Origin: Phoronis australis
Lineage: Eukaryota; Phoronida; Phoronidae
Length of the DNA stretch: 64,000 nt
Assembly (NCBI GenBank): GCA_002633005.1
Contig: NMRA01000065.1
Coordinates: 673,066-737,065, forward strand
Direction of reading: 5' to 3'
Shown here piece by piece: positions 12,175 through 25,110 of this stretch. The notes under the pieces were generated by a model. That model had not been told where the DNA came from and made no database searches. It saw only the letters and a list, made by a program, of their open reading frames with translations. A program made the position numbers and the translations under genes. Position 1 is the first letter of the stretch, and each line of letters opens with the position of its first letter.

Positions 12175-13071
12175 TACCTCCGCCAAGTAAAATTTGGAAG
12201 GAGGTTTTGTTTGTTATTTGTTAGTCTGTCCATTACTAGAAGTCATACACTGGTTTAACTTATAGAGTTGGGGATGGATTTTGTGGAAAAAATCTTGAGA
12301 AGCTGAAAGTTAAAATGGATACTAGTTCTCTGTTTTGATGATTTCAACCATTCCTGATTTTGTCACATGACAATGCATCATTGCCATCAATCGTCCAAGT
12401 TAAAGGCAGGAATCAATTAAAAACTCATACTCCCCTTGTCACAGATTGGACATTATGATCCTTGGTGGGTGGTCTTTTCACACAGTTGACCTGTAATTTG
12501 CTAAAAGCATTGGTCACACTTGCATCATTTGAAAGGATCGAGTTTTCAAATTTTCCTCCAAACTTTTCAGGCTTGCCGAGCATTACGAAGGCATTATTTT
12601 GTTTCAGGGGTTTGGATGGGAAAGTTGTTTTTAGTATTTGTTAAGCCACACCTGGGTTTGGCATCCTTTTACCAAAGGACTACTCGGTATCTATGAAAGT
12701 GCAAGTAGAGCAAATTTTGGTAGCTCAGTTTCTAGTTTTCTTGATCTGAGCATGGGGATTGGTATAGATACAACTCTGTAGCATGGGAAGCCTGCATACT
12801 GTCTTAGAAATCGCGGATCGGATTTCTACTGTGCCATGATGTCAATGGAAGTGGGTCCACAATGCTCTCGTCTCAAGGTGCATTGGAACAAGATCTATTA
12901 GGACCTGCTACTCTGTTGTGCACTGGCACTCAACATTTTTTACAACGCCAAGTATAGCTGGCGAGTTCTGTGTATCTTCTTGTGGGTAGTTGGGTTTCTT
13001 TATTGCAGTGTAATCATTTTGCGAGGGAGGTGCAATGTCTTGGCGGAGATCTGCACTCTCTGAGTGCTTTT
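12175..13071. mobile_element. inverted-repeat element of the CCTCCGCCAAG type
   Basis: The left end ACCTCCGCCAAG (12175-12186), followed by a GGAGGTTTTG tract, is mirrored by CTTGGCGGAGAT (13039-13050) and then CTGCACTCTCTGAGTGC. This pairing of termini is familiar from a repeat widespread in metazoan genomes. No transposase frame lies inside, so it is non-autonomous or decayed. Confidence 0.6.
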
Positions 13072-15360
13072 TTGTTCAGTGTTTTGTTTGGTACTAACAT
13101 TGTCTTGGCATGCCAATAAACTAATGGGTATTAGGATACTTTTCACCTCTTAGAATAATTCTCGATTTGGTTTCATACTTTATGTTCTTGCATGAGTGGC
13201 AGTGATTACAAAGTACAGACTCTGAGATTTCAGTGCTGTTGTACTATCTCATACTCTCATTTTTGCCAAATTCAATGCTATGACCAATATATTAAAGTTC
13301 AAAAAGTAGTTCCTTTAGACTTGCTCCGACCCATTACATCTGTTCACCGTTTTTTTTAAATGCCTTGTAAAATATATTTCATTTATTAATTTCATAAAGT
13401 CTAATGTGATGATGGTCGCCAACAAAATGATGTCAACTAAATACAGTACAGTCTCACCATGCCAAACAAGGACGCAATATTGCAGACCAGGGAAATTTTA
13501 TTTTTATTTCGTTTTCAAAATTACCTGAAACACAGTTGTTGCGTGCTGCTTCTTCAAAAAGATAGGTAGCACGGAAAATCCTTTATTTATTTTGAGTATT
13601 ATAGCTACAGTCAGACTATGATTTTGGAAATAGCAGGCATTCACAGGAACGCTAAGAAGCCTTTGAATTTTAAATGGAAATGAATTTTGGCAATTACTTT
13701 TTTTCTGAAATTGGATATTCTGTCATAGTGGATTCAAAAGTCGTAAGTCAGTGGTCATGTGACCAACATTGAAAGATTAGATGCCGTTCGCATACATTTC
13801 AAAGTTTGTCTTGAACAAAAATTATAGCTGAAATTCTCTTGCAAATATGCCTAGAATTATCCGGGCTATGTGTTGCTTGGTTGACAGCTGAACATGTATA
13901 TCGATAGTACAAAATGTGCTGAAATGGTGCAAGAAGCTCTTAAGGACGGTGTTTTTGTTAACTAGAGATAGTTGCCAATACAAAATGTCCTTTCTGTCAT
14001 TTCTTTTTCAATTGGAAGAGGTCCTCTGTGATTGTTTATTTTCTAAAACTTGAACAATTTAGAGTATTTACGGTATTAAAATTATGGAAAAACTACCCTT
14101 CAAAAAATCTTGATGAATATCATTTTTGTCATCTATGATTTGAAAATTTGTTCATGAAATGTAAATTGCATACTCAATTGAGTCAGCATTGATCACTCCT
14201 GTGTACGGTAAATTTTCTTAAGATTCAATAAAAAATATTTACCAAAGTCATCATTTTTCCAACTTTCGAAGCCCACCTGTATTGTTAAAATGCGTGAATG
14301 CTGGGTGCTGTTTGTTTGTAGATGGCACTGGCAGTTGTGCAGTATAAACTCTGGGAATGATGAAATAAATTTTCTTCCTATTTCCTTTTTGTTGAAAATT
14401 TTGTAAAAAACTATCTGTATGTTCTGCCATATTGTGCTCTTAAATTTTACTGCTGCCTGACTGGTACACAATTCTTTACTGTGCACTTGTTCAAACATGT
14501 TCTCCAAACTAAACACCCTTCAAGTGTACAGTACAATGTATGCTATGTGTGTCTTTCTGTTTGTGAACTGTCCTTTACTGTAAGCTGGCTGGCTGCCTGT
14601 TTAGTTAACCTGTTTTGTTAATGTTGCAGCCAATTGTTTTTTTTTCTATTTGAGCAGTCACAGTCAATTGTTTACTTTGTTTTTTTTCCTGTTTGAGCTT
14701 TAACATTTGTCTAGATTGTTTTACTGATAATGTCAACTGTTGCCAATGTATTTTGAACAGTGTTAAAATATAACTGCTGCTGATTTTGTGAGGCTAGTAA
14801 CATTTTTTTTTTGAATGGAGGAAACATATTGAAGTAGCATTCTCCTATAATTTTGTTATCATTTTAGTGTTGTGAAATAACACAATAGAATAAATGATGT
14901 TTGTGTGATATCTGTCTAAGTATCAAAAGCTCATTACACAAAGCATCTTAAGTTAACAACCATCTTATGTTCATCTTAAGTTGATATAAGCAAATTCTTA
15001 TCTTAACTTTAACAGAGCTCAACCCCAATGTCGTACGTAAGAAAGAAAATGGCAGAAATGTTTTCGGAAATTAATCGTTTTGGAATTTTATATTGGGTTA
15101 TTTTCATGCTTGCTTGTCATAGGGAACTTCATAGACTCTACAGTACACTGGTAAAATTTCTGTTCAACAACCACAGATCCAAAAAATATTTTTTATGAAA
15201 TTATATTTTGTTTAGTTTCTACTGCTCTGTTCACATTTTTCAAAGTACTGGTACATAGTTTTATTTGGAAAGAAAGGACACCATCACACTTAACATTCTG
15301 TGTCAGCACTTAACATTCTGTGTCAGCTGTTGTCAGCTGCTTCCTCAGACTAATGTGACA
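13072..15360. other. non-coding, AT-rich
   Basis: No exon with splice support and no domain-bearing frame. The run of T tracts and short frames gives nothing further to report. Confidence 0.4.
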
Positions 15361-16880
15361 TCACTTTTTATGCGCCCACATATTTATGTGTGGACGCATT
15401 ATGCCGTCATCTGCGTCCGTCTGTCCGTCCGTCCGTCCGTCTGGGCGACATCCGTCCGGCGTCCGTCCGTCCGTCAGGGCGGCGTCCGTCTGGCGTCCGC
15501 TGCTCTATCTCCAAAACCGATTGACGTATGTTCATGAAATTTTGCACATGTGTTCCTTGTATGGATGGGACGGCATGAGCGAACTTTCGGACGGATCCGA
15601 CTACCGGTGTGCCCCCTAGTTAGTGGCAATTTTAGTTTTTTATGTTTACCTCTGTATCTTCAAAGGTCCTCAATGTATTTTCATAAAATTTGGTATATAG
15701 GCATCTATTAGTGAGATGACAATATCCTCCCGTTTTTGGATGGACTCGACGTAGTTTGCGCCACTTAGTGGCCATTTTTACTGTTTTCGAGTCTGTTTTT
15801 TGACGTCTACCTCTCTATCAACCAAACCACTCTAAGCATGATAGTGAAAATTGGCATGTATGTTCTTACTATGAAGAAGATAGTTGACGATGATTTTCTG
15901 ACGACTTCGACTACTGTGGCGCCTCCTAGTGGCAGTTTTGTTTTTTTGCGCCTGTGGCTATATCTCCTAAACCGATTGCAGCATCTTTATCAAATTTAGT
16001 AAGTGCATTTATATGATGTTGACAATGGACGACGACGACTTTCGGACAGATCTGAAAACTGGTGTGCCACCCAGTGGCAATTTTTTTTACGTTTACCTCT
16101 GTATCGTCAAAGGTCCTCAACGTAATTTCATAAAATTTGGCGTACAGGCTGCTGTTAGTGAGGTGACAATATCTTTCTGTTTTCAGATGGATTCGACCTA
16201 GTGGCCATTTTTACTGTTTTCGAGTCTGTTTTTGGCGTCCACCCCTCTATATAAACCAAACCGCTTTCAGGATAATTATGAACATTGTTTTTACTATGAA
16301 GTGGACGGCTGACGATGATTTTCCGATGACTTCGACTATTCTGGCGTCTCCTAATGGTACTTTCTTTTTTTGCGCCCATAGTTGTATCTCCTGAACCGTT
16401 TGTAGGATCTTTAGTAAATTTTGAGAAGTGTGTTTATATGATGTTGACAACGGACGACAATGATTTTGGGATGGATATGACCACTGGTATGCCCCCTGGT
16501 GGCAATTTTAGTTTTATGTTTACCTCTGCAGCTTCAAAGGTCCTCAGCAGATTTTCATAAAAGGTTGAATACGGGCATCTATTGGTGAGATGACGCTATT
16601 CTCCTGTTTTCGGATGGAATCGAAGTACTTTGCGCCACCTAGTGGCCATTTTTACTGTTTTCGAGTGTGTTTTTGGCGTCTACCTCTCTATCAACCAAAT
16701 CATCATGTATTTCTATGAAATTTGGTGAAAAGCTTTATTAAAGAAGCAATGACATGTTCCTGTTTTCGGACAGATTGTTTGTTTTTGTGCCATCTAGTGC
16801 CATTTTTTGACACAAATAAGTAACCCTAAAAGCATACCATTTGCGATGCATTTGTGGGTGCATTTCAACGCTCCGCGTTG
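15361..16880. repeat. complex array: CCGT-rich microsatellite plus about three diverged ~430-bp units
   Basis: A small inverted repeat, GCGCCCACATATTTATGTGT (from 15372), leads into a CCGT/CCGTC microsatellite (about 15411-15496). Three diverged tandem units begin with TTTACCTCTG at about 15640, 16090 and 16517. Each has AAAGGTCCTCA, TTTCATAAAA, GTGAGATGAC and GCCACCTAGTGGCC-like blocks, then TTTACTGTTTTCGAGT. A tract with GATGCATTTGTGGGTGCAT closes the array near 16845-16865. No coding potential. Confidence 0.7.
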
Positions 16881-18521
16881 CTCTTGTTATGTTTTGAAAT
16901 TGACCTGGTTGTTACTTATTGCATCATGATCATGGGTGCGCTCGGAGAATTTAGCACATTGGGCATGCATGTGACAAATACGAGCCAATCTTGTTTTGGT
17001 TTTGATTTTGTTGTGAGCTGAATAAACAGTATTTTGAAGATGCGAAGTGGCCTAGTGTGAAAGGTGTCCGCTTTCTTTACTGGAGGTCTTGGGTTTAAGT
17101 ACCACTAGGACACACTGCTAAACCCTTGAGTCAGGTTTCTAGCTCATCAGCTCGGTTCTTACTGTATATGAATAAAGCAGGTGATCAGTACAATCAGCCC
17201 ACATGTGTGGCCTGCGCATGTTTGTTGCAATTATTTTTTTAAATAAATAGTATAGCAATATACTTTTTAATGAAATGTTGTAAAATGCAATTAAATCACT
17301 TTTTAAAGATCTTTCTTAATTTCATCTTAAGCTGTGTTTCCTGTCTTAACTTGAGATGCTTTGTGGGGCGTTTAGTGACCAAGAATGTAATGGAATAAGT
17401 GATTAAGTTGGGTAAGAGATTTCATAGTTATGGTAATTTTACCAGTCAGTTTTTCTGTTTTATTGACTTAGCTGTCATGACAGGGAAATGGAATTTTGTC
17501 TGATTACTTTTGTCTTGTACTAGACTTGTCTGGGTTAACGCCCATGTTCCGCTCAACATCTGCCTGAATTTTGCAAAATTTCCAGTTTTAAATTCCCTTT
17601 CTTTTCTTAATGTCGTGCATCAATTTTTATGGTCGAGATATCCTTTAAAGTGCCTTGTGTTTTTGAGAAAGCCATTCTCACTTGATTATTAGCTTCAAAA
17701 ATGTACAGAACTCGCTTATTGTTGAGTAACAAAGAGTCGGAATTAATCTGCCTGGGGAAAATCGCATTCTCCTGCTATGTTTTATCAACTCTTGCATGGA
17801 AATGTAGCTTGCATCTGGCTGTTTAACCCCAGTCAACCGTTCAGGCAAACGGTCACCCGAAACTTTGATTTTAGTTGCCCATGCATGGGTTTACACCCTA
17901 ATTTGAATTCCCTGGGTGTTCGCCTATACAAATATAGTATAATTTGACAAAATAATATTTCGTTCATCTGTCGTATCAGGTGTGCCAAATAGGTGAAGAA
18001 TTGCCCTTGTTTTTTTTAAACTGTCTTTCTAGTTCGTGAGGCGTGAAATAAACCATAGAATACTTATTGTTTTGTGTGTTGTAGAATTCAGAATTATCTT
18101 TTTTCTCAAAATGTTGTTGAGGTACATATATAATGTTGATTGTACTGAACGTTGAACAGTTTTTAAACGGGTAAACCCATTTTCCATCACAAGTGCCAAC
18201 TTTTGATTCAGACCAGTTTCCATTATCAGTTGTTCTCAAATTGCCACTTGGTCAATAGATGTGATTTCTGGACTTGAAAGAACTGAAGCTGATGCATGGG
18301 GCCAAGCTCTACAAACTGACTTGTCACAACATGTCATCTTATTTGCTAAGCATGGTCTTGAGCAATAGCGAACTGTCTGTTGTTTGCAAGACCAAAAGTC
18401 GCTTCTCATCTGAGTAAGGAACAAGTTGAGGCCAAATTTATATCGTAAATTGATTAAATCAAAAGTTGGTTTCTTCGACGGAATGCAGGTCGATAGCCGC
18501 TTTAAATGTGTTTATTTGTAG
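16881..18521. other. non-coding, probably upstream or intronic sequence of STRAD
   Basis: No exon was recognised. A SINE-like head is listed separately at 17045-17110. The STRAD exon that begins at 18522 has a clear acceptor, so a 5' exon must lie in or beyond this stretch. Confidence 0.35.
17045..17110 (+). repeat. tRNA-like SINE head
   Basis: AGTGGCCTAGTGTGAAAGG resembles a box A and GGGTTTAAGTACC resembles a box B about 40 bases later. The stems do not pair as a functional tRNA. Weakly supported. Confidence 0.4.
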
Positions 18522-18630
18522 GCATATTCACGTGATCAAGAAGAAGCTCTGAAACAGGAAGTTAAGCAATTCATCATGGAAACCGAGTATAAACCAAACC
18601 CAGCTGATTACAACCTCCTCACAGTGATTG
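18522..18630 (+). CDS. STRAD: STRAD exon a: N-terminal lead and start of kinase fold
   Basis: Acceptor TTTATTTGTAG and donor GTAAGG. It encodes an acidic/basic helix-like lead and then [10 protein letters not shown], the first strand of the pseudokinase domain. It is entered in phase 0 and left in phase 1. Since it has an acceptor, it is not the first exon. Confidence 0.9.
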
Positions 18631-21600
18631 GTAAGGTCCCCTATTGACACATTGCCACTGACCTTATTAGGCACAGCAATGTCTCATGCATACAGATGAC
18701 GGAATAGAGAATTGTGGGAAGTTATTTCTTCATACCACCTGTTGACTGTGTTTTTCTAGTTCATTTGTATGAAATGATCAAATGGTTCCTCACAATCTAT
18801 TGTAATCATGACACCTCTCTATTTGTAGACAGGTTGATGAAGTTGGGGCCTGGTTATCAAAAAGACTATTGACTCTTGCCTTTTGGCTTGGAGTCGAGAG
18901 ACAGAAATCCAGTCAAATAGAACTATGTATTTCGAGTAGTAGATGGATGACTTTCAACCTTAGTCTGATTTCTGAGAGACCGGCTACGTCATCCATAGAC
19001 TGATTTTAACCGAAAGTCTTAAGACAAAACCCAATTGTATTTTAAAAAACTGACCCCAGCTTCATCAACGCTTCCACACACAGAGAGACATTGTAATTAC
19101 AATTCATGTCAAGAAATCGAAGAAAGGGTCTGTGGACGAATCGGCACTTGATGACAGCTTAGACTCGTTTTCTTGTCCATTAAATCATAGATTCTAGAAA
19201 ACAGATTCGCAACTTTGACATTTTCTTGTGTACTATCTTGGAGGAGGCGCCACTCTTCTAAATTATCTGGTGCAGTTTCCGGTTAGTGTATTGTGAAGGG
19301 AAATTCTAGCATCTACTTTACGGTCAAGTACAACGAAAAAAATAATCATTTGGGCATTGAAACACTGTTCAAAGTCTTGCAATAATGGAACTGTTGGTAT
19401 CGTGAGTTCCTTTAGCAATGTTACTACCACCCGACCACACAACAGCCGACCGTGTTTAGCAGACGACGTAATTAGCGGAAATAACACCAGATAATTTGGC
19501 CAGGTGTCGCTAGTGAATGGCTTATGCGTAAGAGCACAGAGTTTGTCCATTGAAAGCATACGGAGTTGGCGGTCCATGTACTATAATCAATGATTAGACA
19601 GCACTGTTTCATATTAAGAATTCTACGCACACGAGGGCACTGCTGACAAACTTCCTGAAGACGAAACAAATTACTAGTGACTGTTCATTTACTGGTACAT
19701 AGAATTTCTATTTTGAGCTTAAAGACGCTTTCTTGAATTTAGTTTCAGAATTTTTTAACATAGAAAATGTTTGAGGGCATGACTAAAATGGAAACACTTC
19801 ATAAATTAGAGTTGTATGTATTTGCTTTTTTTAACAACCATTTTATAAAATGTGAACTTTGCACTGTTCGACTGTGATGGCCATTTTGTTGGTGTTCCAC
19901 TAGAAATTCGAACATTATTTTGAAAAACTTGTGTTTGATTCTGATTATTTTGAAAACATTTGATTACATATTGATGAAGAATCTTTTGGGAAGTGTGGAA
20001 AAGCTTCGTCATCTTTCTGGTCGAGCTGACTACGGATTTCTCTAACTTCCGAGTTCTAGACAGATTTTTCGGCTTTCAGCATTGTTAATCTGAGAGAAAC
20101 AGGCCGCAGACATCCTTAACTTTGTCATAGCGTGCTCTTCTGTTGTAGGTCACGGCTGCATGAACACGGCCACAATCTCTCTGACTCGACATAGATCCAC
20201 CAATGACTACATAGCCATCAGAAAGGTCAACCTCGATGAGTGCGCCGTTGATCTCCAGTTTCTGGAGGTAAGAACTCCAGTTTAATGTATTCCAATGGAT
20301 TCTGTTCTGATAAGGTATTGTGAATATTTGTTCAGCGACCTTGTCAACACCCAAATAGTTTTCTAATCGTTTTTACTGGTACAGTGTATCTGCCCTTGTA
20401 TGAAAGCTAATGTGTACCTTGTCAATTGCCCTTATCACAAGCACTGATTTATTAATCATCAGTGCTGAGCCTCTATTCAGACTAAATTCCCTGTGTGCTG
20501 AGCTAAATAAGTCTCCACTACTGCTGTGCACTGGGCTGTTAAGAAAGGTTTAATGGCCTAAAATTGTTCAATAAGAAACTTTAATGGGGAATGGTAATTT
20601 CACATAAAGGTGAACAACATGAAAGTTGTTTAGTATTTAATGGAAAATTTAACTATATGCATAGATTCAACATAACCAAAATATAAATAAACCTGTGAAG
20701 TTTCAAAGTGGCAGCCCTTTGTTTTTTTTCAGTTTTGACGCATGGTAATGTTATCACAGACACTAAAATATCATTTTTAAGGTAATTCATAAGACTCCCG
20801 TTTTAGTAATGAATATTTTTTGCTATATCACAAAATTAACACTTGAGGAAATATGTAGACTATTTACAAACAACAATTAAACCAAACCATTTCACTCACA
20901 GTGTGCCGGCAACTAAGATCCTCCCACTACTCGTCCATGTCACAGTTTAATCTAACTTATCATTGGTCATAGTCGTGAACACTTCATCTGCGAAAAATTC
21001 ACCAAAATTGTCCAGTTCTGATGTATTCTGATGGTGCTTGAGACGCCCTGTACTGTGCATGACGTACATGAGCCATGTATTATCATCTGTACTACAAATG
21101 CAGTGGGCATCTTTTACAATTAAGACAGCACTGAGATCAAAGTATCTTACTGTTAGTGTCCCGTCAATGTCACTGTCAATTTCAAGTGCTAAATCACACT
21201 CATTTTCACTGTCCGAATCCATTAAAACTCGCCTCTAGGAATCAATCTAAAGTCATCCACCTGTGTCTGACTTCAGCAATTACAAACTCTGCCAACGCAC
21301 TTTCACAAATCTACAAAAATCTTCAAAACTATTACTCACAACCATGTTGTGCAAGTCATCAGAATCAAGAGGACGCTGTGAACTGTGTAATGCGCATACT
21401 CACATATCTAAACAACACGCAGGGCTTTCATAATCATGCTCACATATCTAAACAACACATAGGGCTTTCATAATTTCATGAAAATCACAAGTGGCCTGGG
21501 GTGGCTGCACTCGCCCCCGGCACAAAGCTGCAACTTGTCATAGATGAGTGAACTGGTTGTTAATTGTCATGTCACAGTGATACCTGGATTTGGAAATCAC

Positions 21601-24600
21601 TGCCATCTGCTGTTGAAACTAAGCAAGATATATTTGGATGGCAGTGTTTATGAAGTGATGGTCATCTCAGCGTGTCACCTGTTAGAAAACAATGTTTCCA
21701 AAATGGTGGCTTTTGTGTTCCTGATCAGACGTCCACTATCTTTGATGTGTTACAGTATGAGATTGTGATGACTCAGCAGCTGAGACACGAGAATCTGGTC
21801 ACCTACCTGTGCAGTTTTGTGTATGACCAGGAACTCTTTCTCATCATGAAGCTATACGCATTTGGTAAGTTTGCTTAATGTCCTGTCCTGGGGGCTTCAG
21901 CTGTTATATTCTTCAACCACACAGTGAATGTACTATCATTGGCATGGCCGTAAATAGTCTGCAGACAAATGTGAACTTCTTCACCATTGACAATGAGTAA
22001 ATTCTGTTCTATAATGGCATTGACATTTTTGTCCTTTTTCAGGAGAGAGGGCATTGTGGAAAAGTGTAACTGCATTTTGTATTCTGTGAAAGTGATAATC
22101 ATCATTTAGGTATTCAACTTTTTACAGTGTGACATAAAATCGGCGTAGCAGCCAATCTTGCATTTTAAGATTTGGAGAAAATGTCTCCAGAAATCTGGTG
22201 CAATTGGTGTCAGTTAGTTATGCATGTTGTACTGAATGACCTTAGGTTTTGGAAGCATTTCTACTGCTACTATTTGATGGTAAAGTTGTACTAAATGACC
22301 TTCTAACCTACAGGATCCTGTCGTGACCTGATCCATGCCCATTTTACGCAAGGTCTTCCCGAGATGGCCATTGCCTTTATCCTGAAGGGGGTGCTGCAAG
22401 CTCTGGAGTATCTTCATGACCACGCTATTATTCACAGGTAAGATCTGTCCGAAAGTAAAACAAAAAGATGCTTGTGGACACCTTGTTTTCTGTGGTTATT
22501 TGTACTATGATCGGAATGTACTAAGTTTTATTTTTACTCTACAAACCGGTTTTTGAAGTTGATCATTTTTGGCCTGTCAAAGTAGTGCCAACAAAAGCTA
22601 TCTAACAATTTCCATTACTTTTATAGAAATTCATTTCTGTTGCCAGGGAGAATATTCAGTCGAGAGCATTTTGTGAGTGAAAAGTCGCGCCCAAAAATCG
22701 GGATTTGCCAGCCATTCCAAAATTAAGTTGAAGGGCATCTCCACTAGGCTGGTTTGGATTACAGTAGCCACTTTCCACAGTACATGGGCCTTTGTGACGG
22801 GCTTTATTTGCTTGGAAATTGGGGAACACAGATGGGTGTCAGGGATAACTGTTGTCTATTTGTGGCAACATTCTTTACCCTGCCTTTTAGACACTAGGGA
22901 TTATAACAACTAATTATGTTATTATTATTTCATCCCTTGAACAGCAAAGAGAAGAAAAGAGATATAATGGGCAGTGCAACTGCTGTTCCTTTGTTGAGAT
23001 GTCCTGACCTCTACTGTATAACTTGCCTAGAGCACTAATCTGAGTGATCTTAATACCCCCAAAGAATGCAGTGAAATTTGAATCAGGATCACCTCATGTC
23101 TCAATTTCATCTGAATGTTGAATCTGCTGATGTCGTGGCAAGGAGAATTGATTTTTAAGTCCTGGTTTTAATCAGCACATTTCTTCATTTCATGGTTAAC
23201 ACTGCCTTTCATCAGTATTTATCTGTCAAAAATGAAAGAATGAATAAGGCACTTGATGTCATAGAATCACTGTCTTAATATTCCTTACTTTGAACAGACT
23301 TAATTTCCAATAAAAACAACAAAACTGTCAGAAACTCCAAAAGCTTCAGAGTTGTTGGTTTTGGCCAACCTTAAAATTGGGAATTTGGAAATGATGCCTA
23401 TCGCCATTGTCTGTGACTATACGTGTGGGATCGTTCAGCAACATTTCAAGATTAAATAAGATAAGTGATGTTTCTTATCCCCAAAGGGCTTTGGATATGA
23501 AGTCAGCAATGACAGGTGAAAAGCAGTAAAATGGCTTTATAAGCGTTACTTTAACAGTGATAGTGCATCTTGTATTCTTTCCTTGCAGAAGTGTAAAGGC
23601 TAGTCACATTTTGATCTCTTCCAATGGTAACGTAGTATTAAGTGGACTACGACACTGCTACCAGATGATCCGTGGCGGCGTCCTCCTGCCTGTCGTACAT
23701 GACTACCCGGCGGACATTGAGTCACTAGTCTGGTACAGTCCTGAGTTGTTAGAGCAGGTAGTCTACTTGTTTTTAGAAACCATTCTTAGCTGCCAATGTC
23801 ATGAGAGTTTAAAACGTAGTGCGCTTGTTGTTAGCGTACACTTTTTTAATGCCGGTGTTCAAAGTGAAATCTCATCACCACTGTTCGGGTTTACTATCCT
23901 TTCAATTTTGCTTTATGCAACTTTTAAGTTTTTCGTAAAAAGCCTTAAAGTCAAACTTTTTGATAACCCCTCGAGCAACAGTGGAGCATTTTAATAACAG
24001 TCCTCGCAGACTTTTGAATGTATTCAGTTGAAAGTATCTGAAAGTTTCATTCAATTGCAGTGGGTCATTTCTGAGATATGACGTTTGGAATTCGTACATT
24101 TTCCTAGGGTTGCACATAATGTTAAAGTGGCTACAAGAGAACGTAGCCATGTGTGTGTGGCCAACGTTTGTGCTTGAATTTGTTTGTTTTTGCAGAATCT
24201 GTCTGGCTATAACTGCCGCTCTGATATCTACAGCTTGGGTATCACGGGCTGTGAGCTGGGCAATGGCATTGCGCCCTTCTCGGATATGCCTACTACTCAG
24301 GTGAGACCTTGAAACACTTGGGTACCGTCCCTGAGTCATAGAAATTGGGAAATGTTATGTATGTCCTGTTGTGCTTTAATTTAATTGTAATTTGCTTTTG
24401 TGTGATTTATCCTACCCAGGTTTCCTTCAGGCTAATCCAATTAGAACACGGGCAAATTCAATTTCTAAATAATATTATGTTAAAAGCATCACTCAGACCA
24501 CACTGAAGTCATAAAATGCCAAATGTATTGAAACAATTAGACTGTTTACCTAACTTACTTCTGTCATCGCAAGAGTCTTTGGTTATTTCAAACAGTTACG

Positions 24601-25051
24601 AATTGCATGCGCACACAGTAATGTTGTTGACTGTTCACTGGACTGGTTGCTATGGTAGATACATGCCTTAAACGCGAATTTTGGGGAATGTCCTAATCTG
24701 TTATCGGGGAATGTCCTAATCTGTTATCGACCATTCTTTGTTCACTGTTTTGGTGCAGTGACACAATGTGGCATGAAAAGGCTACTTCACATCTGATCAT
24801 TCAACATGCTTGTATTGTGTTTGAATGGTGTTTTCTTGAGTTGCTAAAGCATTGCCAGGATTATATGGATAGTCCAGTAAATTCAGAATAACAAAAACAC
24901 ATCCAAGAAAGGCTTGAGTTTGGCCTACATCCTCAAAAGGTTTACGATATCTAAAATATTACACTAGTCTCAGAACATGATCTAAATTCAAACCCTTTAT
25001 TTTTTAAAAAACAACACATACATATGCATTTACATTTACATATACGTGTGC

Positions 25052-25110
<59 letters not shown>

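Noticed and set aside
15411-15496. CRISPR-like regular repeat
   Set aside because: Simple CCGT microsatellite without spacers, in a eukaryotic genome.
23557-23994. 145-codon plus-strand frame as an intact gene
   Set aside because: It is STRAD exon e read through its splice sites into intron; the acceptor and donor and phase-matched neighbours define the true exon.
23902-24339. Minus-strand 145-codon frame, with a near twin at 25904-26236
   Set aside because: Antisense to STRAD exon f and its introns; it is duplicated only because the block is duplicated, and it has no family character.
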